NCBI GenBank assembly: GCA_902769185.1
Contig: CACXNV010000003.1
Coordinates: 1 to 62,998, forward strand
Source: an uncultured Erysipelotrichaceae bacterium
GTDB taxonomy: Bacteria; Bacillota_I; Bacilli_A; RFN20; CAG-826
Direction of reading: 5' to 3'
Length of the DNA stretch: 62,998 nt
Below are positions 45,275 to 54,900 of this stretch, one piece after another (positions within the stretch are counted from its first letter, which is position 1; each line of letters begins with the position of its first letter). The notes under the pieces are model-generated. The model had not been told where the DNA came from, ran no database searches, and saw nothing but the letters and a program-made list of their open reading frames with translations. The position numbers and the translations under genes were made by a program.

Positions 45275-46187
45275 ATGAAGTTTTATCAACTAGTTCTAAT
45301 AATATATTTATGATTTCCTTGTTCTCATTTTTAATTATATTAAACATTTTTTTGCCAATATAATTTAAAGACGCGCCTAGTTGAAAGCATTCTTCATTAT
45401 CAATAATTAAATATCTATCATGGTTATCATCCAGATGCTTGACATCAATCTTTCCATATTGTAATTCAAATTTTTCTATTTCATCTGTATCTAATTTTGA
45501 TAATTTGCTTATACAAACTGTAAGATGGGCTGTTTCGTTTTTATTTTTTAAGAAAACAAACGCTCTAGAATCACAATATGGATCGATTAAAATAATTGAG
45601 CTGTTTGCTTTTCTAATAATCTCAGATATAAATTCATACGCATCATAAAATTGTCCAGCAAAAAAGAGAGCCTGTTTCGGCAAATCAACTTTGCTTATGA
45701 GTTTTAGAATCTCATCAAATTTATTGTTTGTTTCATTTTCGAATTCAATTTGTCTATTTTGAAGTTTTGCAAGTGTAAACAAAGCGTCGCCATTTTCTAA
45801 AATTAATTTCCGCATTTGAATAAACTTTCTAGCGATTTCGACACTCATTTTATTTGCATTGTCGCTTTTTAATACTCCAGCAAGAGCGATAATACCTTCT
45901 TCTGTATAAACATAAGGATTATATCTTCTTTTAGAAGATAAAAATTTTGCTGTGCCAATTTGGCATCGCAAATAATTAATATCTTTGTTTTGCAGCTGGA
46001 AACAAAAATCGTCAGGAAATCTTTCTTTGTTTCTTCTCATTTGCCTATTCATTATTGAAACTGTAGTTCCAAAAAAGAAAGCAATATCACTATCTATCAT
46101 TACTTGTCGCCCTCTTATGTTATATATACAATCTTCTATATTTTTGTTTTCGATTGAATTCAACATTAATAATTGGTTTTTATCCAT
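45273..46187 (-). CDS. ORF6N-domain protein with PLD-like C-terminal region
   Basis: The protein has 304 residues. The N-terminal ORF6N domain (about 20-110) is clear: IYNIRGRQVMIDSDIAFFFG, MRRNKERFPDDFCFQL and YVYTEEGIIALAGVLKS. ORF6N is a DNA-binding domain common in phages and mobile islands. A helical linker follows, then a C-terminal region (about 180-304) with IILIDPYCDSRAFVFL and HDRYLIIDNEECFQLGASL, resembling half of a phospholipase-D-type nuclease site (H-x-x-x-x-x-D). It may be a DNA-binding nuclease or regulator of a mobile unit. AAAGGAGA precedes the ATG, with TATAAT further upstream on the minus strand. Confidence 0.7.
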   Translation of the reverse strand: MDKNQLLMLNSIENKNIEDCIYNIRGRQVMIDSDIAFFFGTTVSIMNRQMRRNKERFPDDFCFQLQNKDINYLRCQIGTAKFLSSKRRYNPYVYTEEGIIALAGVLKSDNANKMSVEIARKFIQMRKLILENGDALFTLAKLQNRQIEFENETNNKFDEILKLISKVDLPKQALFFAGQFYDAYEFISEIIRKANSSIILIDPYCDSRAFVFLKNKNETAHLTVCISKLSKLDTDEIEKFELQYGKIDVKHLDDNHDRYLIIDNEECFQLGASLNYIGKKMFNIIKNENKEIINILLELVDKTS

Positions 46188-46266
46188 TTTTGTCTCCTTT
46201 TACGTCTTTTGCTAATAAAGCCCTACATTATATAAAGAGTGGTTTTTTTCGAAAATTTGTGAAAAA

Positions 46267-46341
46267 AAGTTTCTGAGATGGTCTCAAAAACTTCATTATG
46301 CAAAGCATAAAAAAACCAGATTATTTTATTAACCTGGTTTT
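46267..46341. terminator. Cluster of three inverted repeats between the ORF6N gene and ferredoxin
   Basis: AAGTTTcTGAGA-TGG-TCTCAaAAACTT (46267-46293), TTATGC-AAA-GCATAA (46296-46310) and AACCAG with CTGGTT (46314-46339) stand side by side. The last has a T-run on both strands and lies just after the ferredoxin stop, so it is the ferredoxin terminator. The first two are of unknown use. Confidence 0.65.
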
Positions 46342-46350
46342 TCTATATCA

Positions 46351-46530
46351 TTACTCTTCTACAGAGATTGCACCAACTGGGCAGACACTAACGGCGTCTT
46401 CTTCGCCTTCTCCAGAAACAACTTCTGCTAATCCGCTATCGCCGATTGCAAAATCATCTGGGTATGTACCTGCGCAACATCCGCAACCGATGCAAAGACT
46501 TTGATCGATTCTGACTTTCTTTTTCGCCAT
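46351..46530 (-). CDS. fer: Small [4Fe-4S] ferredoxin
   Basis: This minus-strand gene encodes 59 residues. It has one cluster motif: C13-x2-C16-x2-C19 (CIGCGCC) and C50 followed by proline (SVCPVGAI). C18 is an extra cysteine next to the cluster. The acidic middle part is typical of electron carriers. AGGAGGT is a near-perfect ribosome site before the ATG. It carries electrons for redox enzymes in the cytoplasm. A minus-strand promoter (TTAGCA, 18 bases, TATAAT) overlaps the -35 region of the divergent ispD-like gene. Confidence 0.92.
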   Translation of the reverse strand: MAKKKVRIDQSLCIGCGCCAGTYPDDFAIGDSGLAEVVSGEGEEDAVSVCPVGAISVEE

Positions 46531-46584
46531 TGATATTTACCTCCTAGGTTTTGTTAGGATTATTATACTATTGCCTAATTTATT

Positions 46585-46619
46585 TTGCTAATTATTATTA
46601 AAGAGTTTATCATTTACGC
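46585..46619 (+). promoter_or_regulatory. Promoter of the ispD-like gene
   Basis: TTGCTA (46585-46590), 17 bases, TATCAT (46608-46613); the ATG at 46620 follows 6 bases later, so the mRNA should begin at the start codon. The -35 box overlaps that of the divergent ferredoxin promoter. Confidence 0.55.
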
Positions 46620-47282
46620 ATGAACGTTGCGCTTATTGTCTTTGCAGGAAGTGGTAGTAGAATCCACTCCGACATCCCAAAACAATTCATTAAAATTAAG
46701 GATATTGATTTAGTCGTTTATGCGATTAAGAAGTTCAATGATAACCCGCATATTGATGAGGTTAATTTAGTAACTTCTAAGGAATATATTCCTTATGTTG
46801 AGTGTTTTAAAGAGAAATATAATCTAGATAAAATCAATAAAGTGATCGTCGGTGGAGAGACTAGACAAGAGTCTGTTAGATTAGGTTTAGAGGCTCTTGA
46901 TTTAGACGAAAAAGATAACGTCTTAATTCATGATGGAGATCGTCCTTTAGTGAGCCACGCGATTATTAATCAAGCAATAGATTATTTAGATGAGTTTGAG
47001 GTTAGTTGTCCTTTTATTTCTATAGAAGATAGAATTCCTGAAATTTCTAATTCTGGAAGAAAATATAAGTTAAATGGAGTGGAAGTGGATATCCAAACAC
47101 CTCAATGTTTTAGATTTGGACTTATTAAAGATAAACACATTTTAAAACAAGATATACAGGTTAATGACGATATTTCTTTAGTGGATCCAGCTTTAGTGAA
47201 ATTTTATCCTGGAGATAGATTAAATTTTAAAGTCACCACTGATGAAGATTTAAAATATTTAAAAAATTATTTAGAAAACTAA
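46620..47282 (+). CDS. IspD/TarI-like cytidylyltransferase
   Basis: This 220-residue protein has the IspD/TarI family core: FAGSGSRIHSDIPKQFIKI (CTP-binding loop), GGETRQESVRLGLEAL, VLIHDGDRPLVS and DIQTPQCFRF with the end block VNDDISLVD. IspD makes CDP-methylerythritol for isoprenoids, while TarI makes CDP-ribitol for teichoic acid. The loop variant DIPKQF fits both groups. No other isoprenoid or teichoic-acid gene is near, so I cannot choose. The downstream membrane protein gene begins 1 base after it. Confidence 0.8.
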   Translation: MNVALIVFAGSGSRIHSDIPKQFIKIKDIDLVVYAIKKFNDNPHIDEVNLVTSKEYIPYVECFKEKYNLDKINKVIVGGETRQESVRLGLEALDLDEKDNVLIHDGDRPLVSHAIINQAIDYLDEFEVSCPFISIEDRIPEISNSGRKYKLNGVEVDIQTPQCFRFGLIKDKHILKQDIQVNDDISLVDPALVKFYPGDRLNFKVTTDEDLKYLKNYLEN

Positions 47283-47283
47283 T

Positions 47284-47712
47284 ATGAGTAAGTTTATTTT
47301 AAGCGTTAAAAAACACTATAAGGCATTTATAATCTATGGGTTAATTGACATAGTTATTGGCATATCAATTTTCTTAGTTTTTTATTTTGCTATAAATGTT
47401 AAAACATTTATTGGTGCGATTGATGGCGTAGGTGTTGCTGGGGCTATTTTATTAGCGGCATTCATCTTTGTCTGGTTAAGTAGAAATGGTGCTTTTGATA
47501 CAATGAGTTATGGCTTTTCTCAATTATTTTCTTCAATGTTTGGAAAAAAGGCGAACAAATATAACGATTTTGCCGGTTATAAAGAAAACAAAAACACCAA
47601 AAGAGAAGCCGCAAGCTATGCATATTTTATGCATTTATTCGTTTCATTATTATTTTTTATCGCATTTGCGGTATTGGAAATTATCTATCACACCGTTCCT
47701 CTTTTTGCTTAA
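47284..47712 (+). CDS. Small membrane protein, DUF3899-like
   Basis: This 142-residue protein has three membrane helices (about 13-37, 45-65 and 115-138). A conserved-looking motif, RNGAFDTMSYGF, follows the second helix, and a lysine-rich loop (YKENKNTKREAA) precedes the third, as in the DUF3899 family of Firmicutes. The function is unknown. It is co-transcribed with the cytidylyltransferase gene. Confidence 0.6.
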   Translation: MSKFILSVKKHYKAFIIYGLIDIVIGISIFLVFYFAINVKTFIGAIDGVGVAGAILLAAFIFVWLSRNGAFDTMSYGFSQLFSSMFGKKANKYNDFAGYKENKNTKREAASYAYFMHLFVSLLFFIAFAVLEIIYHTVPLFA

Positions 47713-47821
47713 TTTTTGAGTGATTTTTTAATAGTTTTTGTCTCTTTTAAGCTTTTCTTTTAATGAAAAGTGGTTGCTTTTCTTTTTCACTATAGTATAT
47801 AGTAATACACAAACATTATTA

Positions 47822-47840
47822 CGTGCCCTATGTGGACACG
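47822..47840 (+). repeat. Short hairpin in the leader of the subtilase gene
   Basis: CGTGCCC-TATGT-GGACACG can fold with a single mismatch just before the AAGGAAGG ribosome site (47844-47851). It could stabilise the leader or be a regulator site. ACTATAGTATATAGT, a near-palindrome, lies about 25 bases further upstream. Confidence 0.35.
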
Positions 47841-47856
47841 AGAAAGGAAGGTATAC

Positions 47857-50800
47857 ATGATTAAAGTTACAATGCTTGCTACACTATTTGCCGGACTTGT
47901 AATGGGTACAACTGTTGCTAGTGGTGCTAATCCTGCTCCTAAAGAAGTAAGAGACACTAAGATCATCGTCGAAGTTAATCGTTCGTTGGAAACATTAACT
48001 GAAGAAGGCATCAAAAATACTCAATTATCTGTCTTTGAAAGCATTAGAAACAATATCACTAGAAATGTCGAATTAGGTACTCAATACCATGTGCTCAATA
48101 ACGCATTTGTTGTTTCTATCAATAGCAAATATGTGGAAGCTGTTAAATCATTACCTGGAGTTAAAAGTGTGACCGTTAACAAATTACATATGGTCAAAAC
48201 TCAAGCTCTTCAAACTACTGCAGATAGTGAAACCCCAGATCCTGCACATGATTATGGTGGATCTGATAATGCTTCTGCGGAAACAATGCATCTCACTCCT
48301 AATACCACAAATGATGGTGAAGGTACTGTTATAGCAATTCTTGATAATGAATTTTACTTCCGTGGAAAAACTAAAACCGCTGATGCATGGAAACATGTCA
48401 CATTTACCGAATTAGCTTCTTCTACAAAAGTAAGATTTGATGGTAGACCAAGTAGTTATAACCAAACAATTGCATACACAAATAATAAAGCTACTGTTGA
48501 TGCAGCTACATTAGGAGATGAAGGTTCGCTCTATTTCAACAACAAGGTTCCATTCTACTTCGACTATGGTGGAGAAACTAATACCTATGGAGGAGATCCT
48601 GTACAAGACTTTGATGTCTCAAGTTTACTCTCTTATCACGGTTCTCACGTTGCTAGTATCGCTGCTGGAAACGATCCATATTACAAAGGTATCGCTCCTA
48701 AGGCTCAATTAGTCTGTATGAAGGTCTTCACAAACTTTGAAGCACAAAAGATCGACCAAGCGATGGGATTCCAAAGTTCTTCTGGAGCTTATGATGAACC
48801 AATTCTTAACGCTTTAGAAGACTGTATGACTCTTGGAGTTGATGGCATTAATATGTCTCTTGGTAGTAACTTAGATGACTTCGATGCTGATTCAATTACC
48901 ATGAGAACCTTAGTCGATTTATCTAATAAAGGAATATTATCTTCAATTTCCGCTGGTAATAACGGTAAATCCTCATTCGCATTTGCTGGAGGATATGGAA
49001 ACTGGACAAAAGACACTGTCGAAACCGGTATCTTAGGTGGTTACGCCAATAATAAAGCAACAATGTCTATTGCTGCTGGTCAACCTGCTAAGACATTCTA
49101 TGCTTCAGCGTTTAAATATAAAGGCGTTAATATTTCTTACCAAGACCAAGTTGTAAATACTGGTAATTCTTCTGAATATGAAGAAGACGAAGAAAGACAC
49201 ATGAGTGATTTGACTCCTGGTGAATCTAAAACACTTAACTGGGTTTACATTCCTAACTTTGGTTCAAGTGCTGACTATAAAGATAAAGATGTCACTAATA
49301 AAATCGCCGTTGTCAATCGTGGTAGTATCGACTTTGCTACTAAAGTTTCAACCGCTAAAGATAAAGGTGCTATCGGTGTAGTCATTATTAATAACGACCC
49401 AACTGCATCTGACTTCAACTTCCATTGTAGTTTTGGTGATTTAAAACCAACTATTCCAGTGGCCTTAGTCTTATTTAGAGAAAAACAAACATTCGAAAGA
49501 GACGGTTGGGGATCATTTGACATCGTTAAAAATGAAGTTGATGTCAACCCAAGAGCAAATACTATTTCTACTTTCTCTTCTGATGGTGCAACTGCAGCCT
49601 TAGATATGAAACCTGAAATTACTGCTCCAGGTGACTTTATTAGAGGGGCTGTTCCTCCACAAAAGAAAGAAGATAAGCAAGAAGAACCAGCTGGAAGAAG
49701 ACATTCAACCTATGAATTCTTATCTGGTACTTCTATGAGTGCCCCTAACTATGCTGGTGCTCAAGCGGTTGTTCTTTCTAAAAAAGCCAACGAATTAAAA
49801 AATAATCAAGATGCATACGTTGCATATCGCAAAACTGTCGATATGAGACTCATGTCTACTGCAATTCCAATGTTTGATTTTGAAGAATGTCCAGAAGATG
49901 CAGGACATACATATAAAACCTCTCCACGTATTCAAGGTGCAGGTATGGCAAATGTTGGAGATGCTTATAAAACTGATGTCTATTTAGAAGGCTATGATTT
50001 ATTAGGTAATCCAATTGGAAAATCTAAAATCGCCTTAAGAAATAACTCAAAAATTAACGCTGGTACTGTTTCTCTTAGCTTCTTAGCTCATAACGAGAGT
50101 ACAACTGCTAAGAAATATCAAGTCAGTTATTCTGTAATGAGACCTGCGATTAAAAAGTCTAACGAAATTGTTTCTAGACAATATAACTATCGTGGTGAAG
50201 TTGATAATATCTCTTCTTTCCCAGGCATGTCATATTGGGTTGAACAAGTTAATCCAGATATGTCTAAAGAGATTGTTGAAAGACACGCGACTGGTGATAT
50301 CAACGTTGGTGATGTATTCAAAGTTTCAAAAGAAATTGAATATTTCGTTCCAGATGAAAGAGAAGGACACGAAGGCGAATTATTAAAACAAACTTTCGCT
50401 ATCGGTAGATATAAATGTACTGATACTCAAGTTGTTGAACACGCTCCAGGCGTTAATTGGACTTATGGTTCTTTTGAAGAACTTGAAGGTAGCAACTATC
50501 AATCAGTCCAAGACATGCTCATTAAGACTGTTAACGTTGGTGAAGTGGAAATTGCTCCAGGTGATCATAAAATCGTCTTACCTGAATACAGTTTAACAAC
50601 TGAACAAAAACAAGAGATCTTAGAATTCTATGAATTTGGAACATATTTAGAAGGATTTGTCAGTCTTACAAGTATGGAAAATGAAGGCATTAATTTATCA
50701 ATGCCATGGATGGGATTCTTTGGTGGAGAAGGACAAGATTATAGTTCTGCTCCAGTAGTGGAACCATTCAACTTTGAAAAAGATGCTTCTTCCATTTATC

Positions 50801-51966
50801 CAAGTGAATTAAATAATGATATTGGCTATAGCTTATTAGGTAAAACTAATATTGATATGGGTAGTACAATGGCCACAACTTATGTTGAACCAGGTAAATC
50901 ATTTAAAGAAAGTGATATTTTACAAAATGATGAAAGCTTAACCCATTTAGCTAAGAGTGACGCTAATTATCATTTATTAGGAACTGACTCTGAAGGCAAA
51001 TATTATAGTGAGCCAGCAAACAACTTATATGTTGGTAATCCACACTCTAGTAATACATTACTCGTTCAACAATTTGTCCTTAGATCTGTTGATGATAACT
51101 ACTTCACTATCACTAATAAGGCTAACGGCAAGGTTTATATCCAAGACGTATTAGAAGATATGATCTTTGGTGAAAGATATGGTAGATATCCATTATATAA
51201 ATCTCACGTTGATGAAAACTACTTAAGCCAATATGTTGGACATAGAGCGTTCGCTGCTATTCCATTATATGATTCAAAAACTGGTGAAAGTCTCCCTGAT
51301 GGTGATTATGAAATCAAGTTCAACTACAAATTAGTTGCTACTGGTACATGGGTAAGTTCATCTTATACATTACATGTTTGTAGCAGTGAACCAACCATTA
51401 GTAGTGTTCAAGTTCAAGCACAAAAAGTGAGATTCAATATTTCTGAAAAATATCTCAATAACGTCAAAGTTGGACAAAGCTACTATCAAATGTCTGAAGA
51501 AGAAATTAATGGAAACTACATTGAACTCACTAAAGATGACATTGAACTTGAATTAGAAAACAACTTCAATGAAGTCTATGGTTCTGGACGTTTATTCATC
51601 GAATTACAAAACAAAGCTTATGGTAGAACCGGTATTATTGTTAGATTCGGTGAAAAAGATGGTCAAATCGATTTTGATAAATACACAATCGTTGAACATT
51701 ACACATTTACACTAAGTAATGACTTTGAAGACTTAGGTACCTCTATCCATTACGTTACCTATGACTCCAAAACATATAATATTAAGGATTACGACGTTGA
51801 CGCATATGTCCGTGTCAAACGTGATTCTGATAAGCCAATTGCTCCTGCTACTGGAGGATGTGGTGGTAATGTCGCTACTACAAGTATTGTCTTATCAAGC
51901 TTAGCTGGTTTATTAGCTGTTGCTATTATTCTCAGCAAAAAAAGAAAATTAGGAGGTAAAGAATAA
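47857..51966 (+). CDS. Large surface subtilisin-like protease with PA domain and C-terminal GGCGG anchor
   Basis: The protein has 1369 residues from the ATG at 47857, which has AAGGAAGG before it and begins a signal peptide (about 1-24). An I9-like propeptide follows (about 30-105). The S8 domain has D163 (ILDNEF), H261 (YHGSHVAS), N368 (SAGNNG) and S626 (GTSMSAPNYAG). A PA domain is inserted (about 480-540, IAVVNRGSIDFATKVSTAKD). Beta-rich Fn3-like modules fill about 690-1320, as in C5a-peptidase/lactocepin enzymes. The end is PATGGCGG, a hydrophobic helix, then KKRK, with no LPXTG. It would cut external proteins on the cell surface. It is translated directly before oppA (1-base overlap). 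Confidence 0.88.
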   Translation: MIKVTMLATLFAGLVMGTTVASGANPAPKEVRDTKIIVEVNRSLETLTEEGIKNTQLSVFESIRNNITRNVELGTQYHVLNNAFVVSINSKYVEAVKSLPGVKSVTVNKLHMVKTQALQTTADSETPDPAHDYGGSDNASAETMHLTPNTTNDGEGTVIAILDNEFYFRGKTKTADAWKHVTFTELASSTKVRFDGRPSSYNQTIAYTNNKATVDAATLGDEGSLYFNNKVPFYFDYGGETNTYGGDPVQDFDVSSLLSYHGSHVASIAAGNDPYYKGIAPKAQLVCMKVFTNFEAQKIDQAMGFQSSSGAYDEPILNALEDCMTLGVDGINMSLGSNLDDFDADSITMRTLVDLSNKGILSSISAGNNGKSSFAFAGGYGNWTKDTVETGILGGYANNKATMSIAAGQPAKTFYASAFKYKGVNISYQDQVVNTGNSSEYEEDEERHMSDLTPGESKTLNWVYIPNFGSSADYKDKDVTNKIAVVNRGSIDFATKVSTAKDKGAIGVVIINNDPTASDFNFHCSFGDLKPTIPVALVLFREKQTFERDGWGSFDIVKNEVDVNPRANTISTFSSDGATAALDMKPEITAPGDFIRGAVPPQKKEDKQEEPAGRRHSTYEFLSGTSMSAPNYAGAQAVVLSKKANELKNNQDAYVAYRKTVDMRLMSTAIPMFDFEECPEDAGHTYKTSPRIQGAGMANVGDAYKTDVYLEGYDLLGNPIGKSKIALRNNSKINAGTVSLSFLAHNESTTAKKYQVSYSVMRPAIKKSNEIVSRQYNYRGEVDNISSFPGMSYWVEQVNPDMSKEIVERHATGDINVGDVFKVSKEIEYFVPDEREGHEGELLKQTFAIGRYKCTDTQVVEHAPGVNWTYGSFEELEGSNYQSVQDMLIKTVNVGEVEIAPGDHKIVLPEYSLTTEQKQEILEFYEFGTYLEGFVSLTSMENEGINLSMPWMGFFGGEGQDYSSAPVVEPFNFEKDASSIYPSELNNDIGYSLLGKTNIDMGSTMATTYVEPGKSFKESDILQNDESLTHLAKSDANYHLLGTDSEGKYYSEPANNLYVGNPHSSNTLLVQQFVLRSVDDNYFTITNKANGKVYIQDVLEDMIFGERYGRYPLYKSHVDENYLSQYVGHRAFAAIPLYDSKTGESLPDGDYEIKFNYKLVATGTWVSSSYTLHVCSSEPTISSVQVQAQKVRFNISEKYLNNVKVGQSYYQMSEEEINGNYIELTKDDIELELENNFNEVYGSGRLFIELQNKAYGRTGIIVRFGEKDGQIDFDKYTIVEHYTFTLSNDFEDLGTSIHYVTYDSKTYNIKDYDVDAYVRVKRDSDKPIAPATGGCGGNVATTSIVLSSLAGLLAVAIILSKKRKLGGKE

Positions 51967-54900
51967 TGAAAAAAGCTAGATATTTATTCTTATCATCTAC
52001 TGCATTAGCATTCGCTGTTGTTTTAACAGCCTGTGGTGGTTCTGAGGGCGGAGGTGGCGATGTTCCACCTGTTGCCGAATTCAGCTTCAGTGCTTCATTT
52101 ATTGGTACAAAAACCGACAAAATTTATGTTGGCACTAATGAATTATTAGAAATTAAAGAAGTTAATCCTGGTGAAGTTACACGTACTTATACCTATACTT
52201 TAACTTCTGGTTCAGCTAACTTTATTTCAGTTAGTTATGATAGTGCCGCTAAATTATTTACCGTTACCCCTGAACACGATAGTGGTGATCAAAAAGTTGG
52301 CATTCGTATTACCGAACAAACTTCAGGTAAAAAATTCACCAAATTCTTCTATGTTGGTGAAAGATACGATGCCGCTAATACTGGTTATAACTTCTCAGCA
52401 GATACTGAAAAGAAATCCGAAATTTTAGGAAAACTTGAAGAATATGCGATGAAGAATTACTTAACCGGTATCACCTTATTTGAAAATGGTGGCTATATCC
52501 GTAAAGCGGAACGTGTCCATTATGGAACAGAAAAAGAAGGCAAAAATACTTATGTTACTGGTTATGGATTTGGTTTATTAGCCGAAGGTTATTTGGAAAC
52601 CGATCCTACAAAAGCACCTCAACCAGCTGTTTCCGGTAAAAAAGAATATTTACAATCCGCTCAAAGCAGTGATCCAGGTAATATTTCTGGTTGGAACGCT
52701 TCTGGTAGCCAAATCGGTGATTTATATGGATATATGACTTCTTCATTTTGGGGAACGAAATTAAATTCCGACAAAACCGGATATGAATGGTACCCTGTTT
52801 TAGCTGCGGAAAACTGTCTAGATCCAATTCCTCAAGATGGAAAACCTACAGATACTATTCACAAGAAATATCGTGTCTATGTTAAAACTGGAAATACACC
52901 AGATGGACCAAGCGGTGAGAAATATTCCATTGCTTATCGTTCTATTAACGGTGAACCATTTGATGGACGTCCCGTTGCCTTAGAAGATTACATCACTACA
53001 TTTAGATTACTTTTAACTCAAAGTTCTAAATTAAGCCGTGGTGCTGAACTTGCTACTGATACTTCATATGGTTTTAAAGGTGCATATGCCTACTTTAGAA
53101 AAACCGAAAAAGCAAACGATGAACAAGCGGAAGGATTCTGGTCTGATATGACCGAAAACGACCAATTAGGTATTGTTGCCGGAACAGACGCTCAAGGCGA
53201 ATATATTGATTTCGAATTTGTGAACCCAATTGATCAATTTACCGCTAAATACACTTTATCTAGCAGCTTATATAGTCCAATTCCAAAAGAATTCTTAGAG
53301 TCTATTGGCGGAGGTAGCTGGATTGCTGGCGGTGAAGTTTTCGGTACTGGTTCGAAAACTCAAGGTACCACAAAAGGTGCAATTCTTAATAATGTTATCG
53401 GTGTTGGCCCTTATTTCTTAGAAGAATGGGTTGGCGACCAAGAAATCGTCTTTAAAAGAAATGATAATTGGTTTGAATACGTTAATACAAAAGGCACTGA
53501 TAATCCACGTTATCGTATTGAAGGTGTGCACTTCCAAGTTATTAGTGCTGCTCAACAAAGAGATGACGCTATCTATGATGAATTTAACTTAAAACACTTA
53601 GATCAAACTAGTATCCCAGTGTCAAGAATGAGCGAGAGAAAACCAACTGACGATCAAACTAAAGGTGATGCAACATTTAAATTAAATGTTAACTCTTGTG
53701 ACCAAACTAGATGGGATAACTTATTCTGGTCTACTAAATATCCAGATGTTGAAAAACCAACAAATAGATATCTTGTTAAACCATGGATGAGTAACAAAAA
53801 CTTCTTAAATGGTTTATTCTGGTCTATTAATAGATCTGACTTTGCTGAAACAAGAGGTGCTATTCCTTCTTATAACTACTTTGCAGATGCTTACTTAGAT
53901 GATCCAATTGCTGGTCATTCATATAATGCTTCTGAAGCTCATGAGCTTGCTGAAAGAGGTTTTGATCCAAGTTTACCAAATAGTAACTATGGATTTAACC
54001 AAGCAAAAGCAACCGCTTATTTCGCAGACGCTGTTGATGAATTAGTTGCATCTGGAGATATCACTTTAGGTACTACAATCAATAAAACTAAAATCTATAT
54101 TGATATTTGGTGGATGTACCAAAACGACGAAACTACTTATGGTGAAGATATCGCAAACTACTTTACTGACGCATTCAATAACTCTGAAGTTGGTAAAGGA
54201 TGTGTTGAATTAGAAGTTAGACATAACGCTGAATCTCAATGGGAACAAGTCTATAACGACCACTTAATGGTTGGTGTATATGACCTTGGATTTGGTGCTA
54301 TTAGTGGTAATACCTTAAACCCACTCAACTTCATGGAAGTCTTAAAGAGTGATAACTCTTCAGGATTTACTCTTAACTGGGGTGTTGATACTTCTAAAGT
54401 TGATCCTGATGATCCAATCGTCTTTGAAGTCAAAGAAGATGGTGTAGATGTTAAAAAAGAATGGTCATTTGACTCTGCTTGGGCAACTGCAGATCATGGT
54501 GCAGTCGTTAAAGATGGTGAACCTGTTGATTCAGTTCAAGTTGGTTATACAACTAAACCTACTACTCCAAGTGGTACTGATACCAATAGATTAGCTAATG
54601 GTGCCATCATGTTATGCAACTTCGAATTTGTTGAAGTTGATCCAGGTGTTGAATTTGAAATTACCAGAGTTCAACTATCCTTAATGGGCTATGGTTCTAT
54701 CACTATTGATGAATCTAACATTGAGAGAATATACGTTGATGATGACCCAACTAAAGCAATTATTGGATTCAAGATTATCTTTGATAACGAAACAGTTAAA
54801 GAAGAATATGATAATATGACCTTCTCTAAGTACGTCAATAAGATGTTATTCGACGGATTAAAATTACAAAAAGTTATCGATAATTTAGATCCAACTGATC

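Noticed and set aside
46298-46504. Plus-strand 68-codon frame in the ferredoxin region
   Set aside because: The minus strand holds a ferredoxin with all four cluster cysteines and a strong SD; the plus frame starts inside an inverted repeat.
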